This document shows, in pieces, positions 9,304 to 17,801 of a DNA stretch of 64,000 bases. The translations under genes and the position numbers were made by a program. Positions within the stretch are counted from its first letter, which is position 1; every line of letters starts with the position of its first letter. The DNA is taken from assembly GCA_022340185.1 (NCBI GenBank), contig JAJDOK010000032.1, positions 1 to 64,000 on the forward strand, given 5' to 3'. The notes below the pieces were generated by a model. It was not told where the DNA came from and made no database searches. It saw only the letters and a program-made list of their open reading frames with translations. Source of the stretch: Salaquimonas sp. (GTDB taxonomy: Bacteria > Pseudomonadota > Alphaproteobacteria > Rhizobiales > Rhizobiaceae).

Positions 9304-11595
9304 CTAATAGAGGATGCCGTGTTCGCCGGCAAAATCGGTCAGCAATTCACGGATGGTCTGTTCACGCGCCGGCCGTTCGATCTCGGGTAGCAGGATTTCG
9401 GCAAGCTTGCCGGCATCGAGCATGCGCACCATTGCCTTGACCGGACCGATCGACGACGGCGCCATCGAGATCGAGCGCAGGCCGAGACCGATCAGCGCCA
9501 TGGCCGACAGCGGCCGGCCCGCGATCTCGCCGCACAGCGTGAGCGGCATATGGTGCTCTTCCGCCTTGGCGACAATGGTGCGCAGCACGCGCAGGAAGGC
9601 TCGGCTCAGCGGATCGAAGCGGCTTGCGATCCGCGCATTACCGCGATCGCTTGCCATGATGAACTGGAACAGATCGTTGGAGCCGATCGAAATGAAGTCG
9701 ACCTCGGCCATGAGTTCGTCGAGCTGCCACAACAATGACGGCACCTCGATCATCGCGCCGAGTTTCAGGCTGCGCGGCAGTTCGTGCCCGAAGCTCGACA
9801 GGATGGCGACCTCGCGCTCGATGACCTCGCGCACCCGGCGGATTTCCCGCATCTCGGTGACCATGGGCAGCATCACCCGCAGTTCGCGCCCCGATGCAGC
9901 CTTCAGCAGCGCACGCATCTGGCCGCGAATCAGCCCTGGCCGGTCGATCGAAAGCCGGATCGCCCGCCAGCCGAGCGCCGGGTTTTCTTCCGGCACCGAC
10001 TGGGCATAGGGCAGCACCTTGTCGCCGCCGATATCGAGCGTCCTGAACGTCACCGGCTTGTCGCCGGCTGCCTCCACCACGTCGCGATAGAATATTTCCT
10101 GCTCTCCCGGCCTGGGAAAGCGGGCGGCAACCATGAACTGCAATTCGGTACGGAACAGCCCGATGCCTTCCGCACCGGACTGCGTAAGTTGCGGCAGGTC
10201 CATGGCAAGACCGGCATTCATGTAGAGATCGATCTTGACGCCATCGCGCGTCACCGAAGGTTCGTCGCGCAGCGCCTCGTACTGTTTCTGGCGGCTGGCG
10301 CGGAAGCGCACCTTTTCGGCATAGGCCGTCTCGACCTCGGCGACGGGCCTGAGATGCACCACGCCCTCGTCTCCGTCGACGATGATCGAGTTTCCGCTTT
10401 CGGCCATCGACACGGCGTTCTGCATCTGCCCGACCACGGGAATGCCGAGCGCGCGCGCCACGATCACCACATGGGAGGTCGGCGAACCTTCCTCCAGCAC
10501 CAGCGCGCGCAGATTCTCGCGATTGTAGTCGAGCAGCTCGGCCGCCCCCATATTGCGCGCGACGAGAACACAGTCGCCGGGCAGGTCGACCTCGAGCGGG
10601 CCGTGTGGCCTGCCGACCAGTTCGCGCAACAGCCGATAGGCGAGATCCTCGAAATCGTGCAGCCGCTCGCGCAGATAGGGATCGGACTGGCGGATCATCC
10701 GCGCCCGGTTGTCGGACTGCACCTTCTCGACCGCCGCTTCGGCCGTCAGGCCATTTGCGATTGCTTCCTCCATGTGGCGCACCCAGCCGCGGTCGTTGGC
10801 GAACATGCGATAGGCTTCCAGCACCTCGCGATGTTCGCCGTCCTTGGCGACCTCGCGCTGGTCAAGCAGGTCGTCGATCGAAATCCGCAGACGCCCGATC
10901 GCATCGCGCAGCCGTGCGATTTCCCGGTCCGCGTCCTCGTTGAACAGATTGGTGACGACCACGCGTGGTTCGTGCAGCACGACGTAGCCGAGGCCGAGCC
11001 CCTCGGCGAGCGGCGAACCGACGAGACGCAGCGCGCGCGAAAGGTCGAGCCCGGTGCCCTGCCGGTTGAGACCTTCCAGTTCGCCGGCGGCGATCAGTTC
11101 GGCGATGACCATCGCCGTCGTTTCCAGTGCCTCGACCTCGTCCTCGCGATAGGTGCGGCTCGTCTGGTTCTGTACGACGAGGACACCGAGCGACCGCCCT
11201 GCCCTCAGGATCGGCACGCCGAGAAAGGACTGATAGATCTCTTCACCCGTCTCCGGAAGATAGGCAAAGGCGGGATGACTCTGCGCATCGTCGAGATTGA
11301 GCGGTCGCGCCGTAGCCGCGATGGTGCCGACGAGACCCTGGCCTACCCTCAGCGAGGCCTCGTGCACCGCTTCCGGCTTGAGGCCTTCGGTAGCGAACAG
11401 TTCCAGTATGTTGTCGGCGCGCAGCACATAGACCGAGCACACCTCGGCCACCATATTCGCCGCGATGTGGCGCACGATCTTGTCGAGCCGTTCCTGCGCG
11501 CCGAGCTCCTCCGCCATGACTTCGCGGAGCCGCCTCAGCAATACGCGCGGACCTGTCGTCGCAGCTCTCATCAACCGGTTTGCCCGGCCGCCCAC
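9304..11595 (-). CDS. ptsP: phosphoenolpyruvate--protein phosphotransferase PtsP (nitrogen PTS enzyme I)
   Basis: PtsP starts the nitrogen-related phosphorelay, passing phosphate from phosphoenolpyruvate to NPr and then EIIA-Ntr; the system regulates rather than transports. The 763-residue protein has an N-terminal GAF domain (about 30-170), the EI N-terminal domain, the swivelling phosphohistidine domain with active His in GSPTSHVVIVARALGIP, and a C-terminal PEP-binding barrel including GGDKVLPY and CGEIAGRP. Two starts are possible: GTG at 11595, preceded by AGGAG at 9 bases, or ATG at 11571 (MRAATTGPRVLL), where many homologues begin but which lacks a ribosome-binding site. I use the former. 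Confidence 0.93.
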   Translation of the reverse strand: MGGRANRLMRAATTGPRVLLRRLREVMAEELGAQERLDKIVRHIAANMVAEVCSVYVLRADNILELFATEGLKPEAVHEASLRVGQGLVGTIAATARPLNLDDAQSHPAFAYLPETGEEIYQSFLGVPILRAGRSLGVLVVQNQTSRTYREDEVEALETTAMVIAELIAAGELEGLNRQGTGLDLSRALRLVGSPLAEGLGLGYVVLHEPRVVVTNLFNEDADREIARLRDAIGRLRISIDDLLDQREVAKDGEHREVLEAYRMFANDRGWVRHMEEAIANGLTAEAAVEKVQSDNRARMIRQSDPYLRERLHDFEDLAYRLLRELVGRPHGPLEVDLPGDCVLVARNMGAAELLDYNRENLRALVLEEGSPTSHVVIVARALGIPVVGQMQNAVSMAESGNSIIVDGDEGVVHLRPVAEVETAYAEKVRFRASRQKQYEALRDEPSVTRDGVKIDLYMNAGLAMDLPQLTQSGAEGIGLFRTELQFMVAARFPRPGEQEIFYRDVVEAAGDKPVTFRTLDIGGDKVLPYAQSVPEENPALGWRAIRLSIDRPGLIRGQMRALLKAASGRELRVMLPMVTEMREIRRVREVIEREVAILSSFGHELPRSLKLGAMIEVPSLLWQLDELMAEVDFISIGSNDLFQFIMASDRGNARIASRFDPLSRAFLRVLRTIVAKAEEHHMPLTLCGEIAGRPLSAMALIGLGLRSISMAPSSIGPVKAMVRMLDAGKLAEILLPEIERPAREQTIRELLTDFAGEHGILY

Positions 11596-11752
11596 ACGGC
11601 CGGTCTCCTGCGGAATTGGCGGAAACCCTTGTTTCCCCGATATCTTCTTCAGCCCTTGCAGGCAAATCGCCCGGAAACAGGCTATTCAAGGAAGCCGGCG
11701 ATTTTTGCCGGCATTCCTTCTTAGCATCGCGCATGCGCCGCGATGAAAGGCT

Positions 11753-13006
11753 TTATTGCTTGTCCAGCCCGTAGACCGAATGCAGCGTGCGGACCGCCAG
11801 TTCGCCGTAATCGGCGTCGATCAGCACGGAAAACTTGATTTCGGACGTGGTGATCGCCCGGATGTTGATGCCCTTGTCGGCGAGCGCGGCAAAGGCCGTA
11901 GCTGCTACGCCCGCATGGCTGCGCATGCCGATGCCGATCACCGAAACCTTGACCATGCCCTTGTCGGACTGGACCATCTCATAGCCGATTTCGCCGCGAT
12001 GGGCATCAAGCACCTTCAGCGCCTTGCCGACATCTGAATCGGAGACGGTGAACGTCATGTCGGTACGTGAACCATCCTCCGACACCGACTGCACGATCAT
12101 GTCGACATTGATGTGATCTTTCGCCAGCGGCCCGAACACGGCGGCCGACACTCCCGGCTTGTCCGGCACGCGTCTCAGTGAAATCTGCGCCTCGTCGCGC
12201 GTATAGGCTATACCCGTTACGACCTGCTTTTCCACGATGTCATCCTCGTCGCAAATAAGCGTTCCGGGCGGCATGGCGCCCTTACTCGAATCAATTGCCT
12301 CCGGCGCCTCGAAACTGGAGCGTACGAACACCCTGACGCCATGCACCATCGCCATCTCGACCGACCGAACCTGTAGCACCTTGGCGCCGAGCGAGGCCAT
12401 CTCGAGCATTTCCTCGAACGAAATGCGCGACAGCCGCCTCGCCTTTGGTTCGATCCTCGGATCGGTCGTATAGACGCCGTCGACATCGGTGTAGATGTCG
12501 CAGCGGTCGGCGCCGATTGCCGCGGCAACCGCCACCGCGCTGGTGTCCGACCCGCCGCGTCCCAGCGTCGCGATGCGATTGTCCGGGCCGATCCCCTGGA
12601 AGCCGGAAATGACCGCGACCTGGCCGATGCCGAAACGTTCGATCAGCGTATCGGGTTCGATGGCCTCAATGCGCGCCGCGCCATGGGCGTTGTTGGTGCG
12701 GATCGGTATCTGCCAGCCCTGCCAGGAACGCGCGTCGACGCCGATCGCCTGCAGCGCAATAGCCAGCAGCCCCGAGGTGATCTGCTCGCCGGCGGCGACC
12801 ACGGTATCGTATTCGCGCGCATCGTGCATGGGTGAGGCTTCGCGCGTCCACGAGACCAGTTCATTGGTCTTGCCGGCCATGGCCGAGACGACGACGGCAA
12901 CCTCATGGCCGGCATCGACCTCGCGTTTGACATGGCGCGCCACATTGCGGATGCGGTCGATATCCGCAACCGAAGTGCCACCGAATTTCATCACCAGCCG
13001 CGCCAT
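11753..13006 (-). CDS. lysC: aspartate kinase
   Basis: Aspartokinase phosphorylates aspartate, the entry to lysine, threonine, methionine and diaminopimelate synthesis. The 417-residue protein begins MARLVMKFGGTSV, with the amino-acid kinase signature KFGGTS, a kinase domain to about residue 245 and two C-terminal ACT domains that usually bind feedback inhibitors. The start is ATG at 13006, not the longer frame, because the family signature normally lies within ten residues of the N-terminus. A terminator-like hairpin lies 16-46 bases upstream of the start codon, so expression may be attenuated. It is upstream of ptsP on the same strand with a 157-base gap. Confidence 0.95.
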   Translation of the reverse strand: MARLVMKFGGTSVADIDRIRNVARHVKREVDAGHEVAVVVSAMAGKTNELVSWTREASPMHDAREYDTVVAAGEQITSGLLAIALQAIGVDARSWQGWQIPIRTNNAHGAARIEAIEPDTLIERFGIGQVAVISGFQGIGPDNRIATLGRGGSDTSAVAVAAAIGADRCDIYTDVDGVYTTDPRIEPKARRLSRISFEEMLEMASLGAKVLQVRSVEMAMVHGVRVFVRSSFEAPEAIDSSKGAMPPGTLICDEDDIVEKQVVTGIAYTRDEAQISLRRVPDKPGVSAAVFGPLAKDHINVDMIVQSVSEDGSRTDMTFTVSDSDVGKALKVLDAHRGEIGYEMVQSDKGMVKVSVIGIGMRSHAGVAATAFAALADKGINIRAITTSEIKFSVLIDADYGELAVRTLHSVYGLDKQ

Positions 13007-13021
13007 GCAGTCCGTCCAGCA

Positions 13022-13052
13022 CAAATAAAATCGCCCCGGTCTCCCGGAGCGA
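13022..13052 (-). terminator. terminator-like hairpin in the lysC leader (possible attenuator)
   Basis: On the minus strand TCGCTCCGG, loop GAGA, CCGGGGCGA (13052-13031; nine pairs including one T-G) is followed by TTTTATTTGT. It lies just before the lysC start at 13006. The gene on the far side, ubiG, is divergent, so no upstream minus-strand gene exists for this terminator to serve. A smaller hairpin, CCAGA-ATGC-TCTGG, precedes it at 13067-13054. Confidence 0.55.
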
Positions 13053-13212
13053 TGACCAGAGCATTCTGGCAGCGGTTCCTTAAAGAAAACTGCCCCGGCC
13101 CGCAAGAACTGCGCTGCTGGTTAGCGAAATCATACGCCGCAATCGCCGTCCCGCAGCTTGACAGTGAGCGTCATTCGCCCGAACTGTCGCCGTAACGTTT
13201 GAGGTAATGACG

Positions 13213-13983
13213 ATGGCGACGACCGCACGAACGACCAAACCGGGGACAAAGTCAGCAACCACGATCGACCAGACCGAGATCGATCGCTTCACGGCCATGG
13301 CCGCCGACTGGTGGAATCCGACCGGCAAGTTCCGCCCGCTGCACAAGTTCAATCCGGTCCGTCTCGAATACATCAAGCGCCAGGTTTGCGCCAATTTCGG
13401 CCGCGATGTGAACGAGCCCGATGTGCTCAACGGCTTGCGATTCCTCGACATCGGCTGCGGCGGCGGCCTGCTTTCCGAACCGATGGCGCGTCTCGGCGCC
13501 GAGGTCGTCGGCGCGGATGCTTCCGCCACCAATGTCGAAATCGCCTCGATCCATGCGAAGCAATCCGGCCTCGAAATCGACTACCGCGCGGTGACGGCCG
13601 AGGAAATGGCCGATGCCGGCGAAACCTTCGACGTCGTCCTCAACATGGAAGTGGTCGAGCACGTCGCCGATGTCGATCTGTTCATCGGCAAATGCGCTTC
13701 CATGGTGCGGCCCGGCGGGTTGATATTCATCGCCACGATCAACCGCACGCCCAAGGCCTGGGCGCTGGCGATCTTCGCCGCTGAGAATGTGCTGCGCTGG
13801 TTGCCAAGGGGCACGCATGAATATGAAAGGCTGGTGCGCCCCCACGAACTGGAAGCCCCGCTTGCCGCCGCCGGCCTTCAGGTCATCGACTGCACCGGCG
13901 TATTCTACAATCCCCTGGCCGATCGCTGGAACCTGTCGCGCGACATGGACGTCAACTACATGATGCTGGCGCGAAGACCCTGA
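13213..13983 (+). CDS. ubiG: bifunctional 2-polyprenyl-6-hydroxyphenol methylase/3-demethylubiquinol 3-O-methyltransferase
   Basis: UbiG performs both O-methylations of ubiquinone synthesis with S-adenosylmethionine. The 256-residue product has the family start [20 protein letters not shown], the SAM-binding loop [14 protein letters not shown], the segment [11 protein letters not shown], and the C-terminal [16 protein letters not shown] block. I place the start at ATG 13213 because TGAGGT lies 7 bases ahead; ATG 13207 is too close to it. A TTGACA at 13158-13163 may be the -35 of its promoter, with a weak -10. It is divergent from lysC and stands alone. Confidence 0.95.
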   Translation: MATTARTTKPGTKSATTIDQTEIDRFTAMAADWWNPTGKFRPLHKFNPVRLEYIKRQVCANFGRDVNEPDVLNGLRFLDIGCGGGLLSEPMARLGAEVVGADASATNVEIASIHAKQSGLEIDYRAVTAEEMADAGETFDVVLNMEVVEHVADVDLFIGKCASMVRPGGLIFIATINRTPKAWALAIFAAENVLRWLPRGTHEYERLVRPHELEAPLAAAGLQVIDCTGVFYNPLADRWNLSRDMDVNYMMLARRP

Positions 13984-14094
13984 CGGGTATTGCAGTAACG
14001 GGCGCTACACAAACGATAGCGGTCCGGATCATTCCCTTGCCACGCAAGCCATGCGATTATCGCCTGGGGCCTTCAACGGAGGTATGGCCAGGCA

Positions 14095-15309
14095 ATGCAG
14101 GACACTTCCGAACTGCCTCGATATCGCTGGGTGATCGTCTCCGCCTCTGCCCTGACGCTCGCACTCGCCATGGGTGCGATGGTCAACGGCCTGTCGGCAT
14201 TCGTCATTCCGCTGGAAGAACTTCACGGCTGGGACCGCGGTGATATTTCCCTCATCAATGTCGCCGGCCTGCTCGGCATGGCCTTCGGCGGCCTGTTCAT
14301 GGGTCGTGCCGCCGACCGTTTCGGCACGCGTCCCCTCGTCCTGACGGGCTCTGTGGTTCTGGCAATGTGTTTTCTGGCCACCTCGTTCGCCAACGCGCTG
14401 TGGCACTACTACCTGTTGATGTTTGTCGCCGGTTTTTTTGGCGCAGCGGCGATTTTCCCGCCGATCATGGCCGCGCTCGGCAACTGGTTTCCCGTCGGCG
14501 CCGGTTTGGCGATCGGCATAGCCTCTGCCGGTCAGGCGCTCGGACAAGGCGGAGTTCCCTATTTGTCATCGCTGCTCATTGGCTGGTTCGGAGTAAGCGG
14601 TGCCTTTGCCATTATCGGCCTGGCGATGTTTGCGGTTCTCGTGCCGCTCGCCCTGATCATGCGTCCGCCGCCCCGGCTGTCCGTTGCTGCCCAGTCGTCG
14701 CACACGTCATCCGGAACCATCTATCTTCCGCCTCGTACGGTCATGATTTTCATGTCCGCGGCCATCCTGCTATGCTGCACCTGCATGTCGGTACCACTCA
14801 TGCACCTCGTACCGTTGATCCAGGGCTGCGGATTTGCGCTCGAGCAGGCGAGCAGCGTCCTCTTTTCCATGCTTCTGGTGGCGATTGCCGGTCGGGTTGC
14901 CTTCGGCAAACTCGCCGACATCATCGGCGCATTGCCTGCCTATATGACCGCAACAGCCTGGATGACCCTGCTTGTCTTCGGATTTACGCAGATCGAAAGC
15001 CTTGGACTGTTCTACGGCTACGCCATGGTCTACGGCTTCGGTTACGCCGGCGTGATGACAGGCGTGCTGGTGTCCATTGCCGCCCTGACCCATCCCAGCA
15101 AACGGGGAACCGTGATGGGTGTCGTCACCATGTTCGGCTGGTTCGGCCATGCCAATGGCGGCTATCTCGGCGGGTGGTTGTACGACCTGACTGCCAGCTA
15201 TTCAGAGGCCTACGCATTTGCCGCGGCGTCGGGCGTCCTGAATCTTGTCATTGTGGCGACGCTTTACATGAAGACGCGTCAATCCGACGGGGTCTTGGCA
15301 AGCGCCTAG
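14095..15309 (+). CDS. MFS transporter, oxalate/formate-antiporter-like
   Basis: This 404-residue protein has twelve predicted membrane segments, a loop-2 motif GRAADRFGTRP (major facilitator motif A) and a long central loop around residues 185-205. Overall it resembles MFS members annotated as oxalate/formate antiporter-like or monocarboxylate carriers; the substrate cannot be read from the sequence. GGAGG lies about 12 bases before ATG 14095, which is a long spacing. Its TAG stop shares a CTAG tetranucleotide with the stop of the convergent DUF1178 gene. Confidence 0.85.
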   Translation: MQDTSELPRYRWVIVSASALTLALAMGAMVNGLSAFVIPLEELHGWDRGDISLINVAGLLGMAFGGLFMGRAADRFGTRPLVLTGSVVLAMCFLATSFANALWHYYLLMFVAGFFGAAAIFPPIMAALGNWFPVGAGLAIGIASAGQALGQGGVPYLSSLLIGWFGVSGAFAIIGLAMFAVLVPLALIMRPPPRLSVAAQSSHTSSGTIYLPPRTVMIFMSAAILLCCTCMSVPLMHLVPLIQGCGFALEQASSVLFSMLLVAIAGRVAFGKLADIIGALPAYMTATAWMTLLVFGFTQIESLGLFYGYAMVYGFGYAGVMTGVLVSIAALTHPSKRGTVMGVVTMFGWFGHANGGYLGGWLYDLTASYSEAYAFAAASGVLNLVIVATLYMKTRQSDGVLASA

Positions 15310-15788
15310 TTCCGGTCTTCGGGCAGATCGGGCAGCGGCAGGAAATCGATGCCTTCCTCGGCGAGTTCGGTGGCTTCGTCGAGCGTGGCCTTACCGTAGA
15401 TGCCGCGCTGTTCGGTTTCGCCGTAATGGATCTTGCGCGCTTCTTCTGAGAACCTTTCGCCGACATTTTCCGCCTGCGACAACAGCTTTTCCTTCAATTC
15501 CCGCATCTGGCCGAGAATGGCGCGCTGCTCCTGGGTCATTCCGGCAAGCTGCACACTGGCCTGTTCCGCCGTCGGACTGGCGTCTTCCGCCGGAACTTGA
15601 GAAGACGCCTCCCCACGCTTGCGCGAAGTCGAAACCGACGGCGCCATCAGCGTCTTGGAGATGTCGTGGCTGCCGCAATAGGGACATTCCAGCAGTCCCT
15701 TTTCCTGCTGCGTGTCGAAATCCCCCGACGAGCCGAACCAGCCCTCGAATTCGTGGCCCTTCTGGCAGGCAAGCGCATAGCGGATCAT
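15306..15788 (-). CDS. DUF1178 family protein
   Basis: This 160-residue protein begins MIRYALACQKGHEFEGWF and has a likely zinc site from Cys8 plus CPYCGS near residue 37, followed by a charged C-terminal half. DUF1178 is a family found in alpha- and betaproteobacteria without an established role; some resemble FmdB-type zinc-ribbon regulators. The start at 15788 overlaps the nitrilase stop as ATGA, so translation is probably coupled, and it follows a GAGAGGGG ribosome-binding site. It is the last gene of the comF-grxC-nitrilase-DUF1178 run. Confidence 0.88.
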   Translation of the reverse strand: MIRYALACQKGHEFEGWFGSSGDFDTQQEKGLLECPYCGSHDISKTLMAPSVSTSRKRGEASSQVPAEDASPTAEQASVQLAGMTQEQRAILGQMRELKEKLLSQAENVGERFSEEARKIHYGETEQRGIYGKATLDEATELAEEGIDFLPLPDLPEDRN

Positions 15789-16654
15789 GCCGCCCCTCTC
15801 CCCGGCATCGCGACTTCCCGATCCTCGATTCTGAGATCGAATTCGCGTGCATTCTTCAAGTTCGGAATGCGGCCCCGCGCCTTGGCGCTTTCGGCGATGT
15901 CGATATCGCAAACGAGAACGCCCGGTTCGTCATGGTCGATTTCGCCGACAATCCTGCCCCACGGATCGACCACCAGCGAATGGCCATAGGTCTCGCGCCC
16001 GTCCTCATGTGTGCCGCCTTGCGCCGCACAGATCATGAAGGCGCCGTTTTCGATGGCACGTGCCCGGATCAGCGTATGCCAGTGCGCCTCGCCGGTCTGC
16101 CGGGTGAAGGCGGCCGGCGCGCTCAGCACCGCTGCACCCGCAACCGCCTCGCGACGGAACAGGTCGGGAAAGCGCAGATCGTAGCAGATTGCCATGCCCA
16201 GCATTGTGTCATCCACGCACGTGACGACAGCGCTTGAACCGGGTTGATAGACCGCCGATTCACGCCAGCTCTCGCCATGATCGAGATCGACGTCGAACAT
16301 GTGGATCTTGTCATAGACGGCGATCCGCTCGCCGGACGGCGCGAAAATCGAGGCGCGGTTATAGGCCTTGCCATTGTCCGCCGTCCCATCGACCTTGACT
16401 GCGGCCGAACCGATATGCAGCCAGATGCCGAGTTCGCGCGCCAGTTCACTGGCCCTGGCGAACACCGGATTGCCTTCGTCGGGTGAAATCTCGGCGATCA
16501 GCTTCTTGCGTTCGCGCTCGACCAGTCCGGTCATCTCCGGCGTCTGGACATAGCTCGCACCCTGGCTGGCTGCCTCGCGAACCAGTTCCGCCATTGCGGC
16601 GATATTGTCCGGCTCATGCCTGCCGGAACGCATTTGCACGCAGGCGACCCGCAT
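15785..16654 (-). CDS. carbon-nitrogen hydrolase (Nit/omega-amidase-like)
   Basis: This 289-residue protein belongs to the nitrilase superfamily, which hydrolyses amides with a Glu-Lys-Cys triad. The triad regions are visible: Glu in VQTPEMTGL, Lys in YDKIHMFDVD and Cys in GMAICYDLRFPDLF. The FDVD and CYDLRFP context resembles Nit1/Nit2-type deaminated-glutathione amidases and omega-amidases, and neighbourhood with a glutaredoxin fits a glutathione repair role, but the substrate is inferred. ATG 16654 overlaps the grxC stop by one base (TGATG); a GTG one codon earlier is also possible. The 3' end overlaps the DUF1178 start. Confidence 0.9.
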   Translation of the reverse strand: MRVACVQMRSGRHEPDNIAAMAELVREAASQGASYVQTPEMTGLVERERKKLIAEISPDEGNPVFARASELARELGIWLHIGSAAVKVDGTADNGKAYNRASIFAPSGERIAVYDKIHMFDVDLDHGESWRESAVYQPGSSAVVTCVDDTMLGMAICYDLRFPDLFRREAVAGAAVLSAPAAFTRQTGEAHWHTLIRARAIENGAFMICAAQGGTHEDGRETYGHSLVVDPWGRIVGEIDHDEPGVLVCDIDIAESAKARGRIPNLKNAREFDLRIEDREVAMPGRGAA

Positions 16655-16932
16655 CACTCGCCAGCCTTCGCCGGTTTTGCCGCGAGCAGCGCATCGAGCT
16701 TGCCTGCGCGATCCAGTGCATGGAGATCGTCGCAGCCGCCGACGTGATAGCCGTTGACGAAAATCTGCGGGAAGGTCCGCCCGCCATGCGATTTCTGGAT
16801 CATTTCCTCGCGCAGCTCCGGGTCGTAGGTCGCATCATGTTCGGTGAACGTGACGCCCTTGTCGGCGAGCAGGCGCTTGGCCGCCGAGCAATAACCGCAG
16901 AACTGGCGCGAATAGATAATGACGTCGCTCAT
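16654..16932 (-). CDS. grxC: glutaredoxin 3
   Basis: GrxC is a small dithiol oxidoreductase that uses glutathione to reduce disulfides. The 92-residue protein has an active site CGYC at residues 12-15 (the common form is CPYC), the cis-proline segment RTFPQIFVNG and the glutathione-contact motif GGCDDL. It follows comF on the same strand with a gap of about 50 bases and is coupled to the nitrilase gene by a TGATG junction. Length is normal. Confidence 0.95.
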   Translation of the reverse strand: MSDVIIYSRQFCGYCSAAKRLLADKGVTFTEHDATYDPELREEMIQKSHGGRTFPQIFVNGYHVGGCDDLHALDRAGKLDALLAAKPAKAGE

Positions 16933-16984
16933 GGCGCTGGCTGTCGATCCTTATGGTCCCGTGCGCAAATTGTGCGCTGCACCT

Positions 16985-17737
16985 TCATATATCGTCGCCG
17001 ACTACGCTTGCAAAGACCAGCACGTCAATCGCCGCGGCCCCGCCCCGCTTCAGCGCCCTGGCGCATGCCCTGACCGTGGCGCCTGTTGTGTGCACATCGT
17101 CGACCAGCAGGATCCGCCGCCCCTCGATCTGCGGTCGCCGCGCGGCCTCGATACGAAACGCGCCTTGCACGTTGCGCGCGCGCTCCAGAGAGGTAAGTCC
17201 GACCTGCTGGCGCGTGCGGCGATGGCGCAACAGCACTTGCGGGGCATGGTTGAGACCGCAAAGTCGCGCTATTGCGCGCGCCAGTTCCGCCGACTGGTTG
17301 TAGCGCCGCTCATGCAGCCGCAGCCTGTGCAACGGCACGGGAACAACCGTATCGCAATCCTCGATGAGTTCACGGCCGGCCCGCGCCATCCATTGTGCCA
17401 TCCAGGGCGCCAGATCGCCGCGGTCGGAAAATTTGAGTGCACTGACCAGCCGCCGCGCATTGTCGTCATAGGCCATCGCCGCGCGCAGCCTGTCGAATGG
17501 CGGCGGATCGGCCAGCGCCCGCGCGCTCACCGCTCCCTTTCCCTGATCGAAGGCGAATGGCAGGCCAAGCACTTCGCAATAGGGCCGCTCGATGAAACGT
17601 GCGCCCTTCCAGCATGTCGCGCACAGCCCGCCCTGGGTGTCGACCAGCCTGTCGCACAACAGGCAGGCCGGCGGGATCGCGAGGTCGCGCGCGCTTCTCA
17701 AAACGTGCCCCGTGATGTTGCCGATCTGTTGCAGCAC
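16985..17737 (-). CDS. ComF family protein (phosphoribosyltransferase-like)
   Basis: This product is about 250 residues long. An N-terminal zinc ribbon (CLLC near residue 20 and CATC about 15 residues later) precedes a phosphoribosyltransferase fold with the PRPP-loop RRILLVDDVHTTGATV near the C-terminus and the DTVVPVPLHRLRLHERRYNQ region. In naturally competent bacteria ComF takes part in DNA uptake; elsewhere its role is unclear. The open frame extends far upstream into the divergent methyltransferase, so I start at GTG 17737, preceded by AGAAGG and matching family length. It heads the grxC-nitrilase-DUF1178 run. Confidence 0.88.
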   Translation of the reverse strand: MLQQIGNITGHVLRSARDLAIPPACLLCDRLVDTQGGLCATCWKGARFIERPYCEVLGLPFAFDQGKGAVSARALADPPPFDRLRAAMAYDDNARRLVSALKFSDRGDLAPWMAQWMARAGRELIEDCDTVVPVPLHRLRLHERRYNQSAELARAIARLCGLNHAPQVLLRHRRTRQQVGLTSLERARNVQGAFRIEAARRPQIEGRRILLVDDVHTTGATVRACARALKRGGAAAIDVLVFASVVGDDI

Positions 17738-17801
17738 TGGCGCTCGCCTTCTGCCTGAACTAGGTAGGACACTAGGCTGTATCGGCAGGCGACGCAAAGA
17801 A

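Noticed and set aside
9784..11724. A 646-codon frame antisense to ptsP
   Set aside because: ptsP shows all expected domains; the antisense product has no recognisable family.
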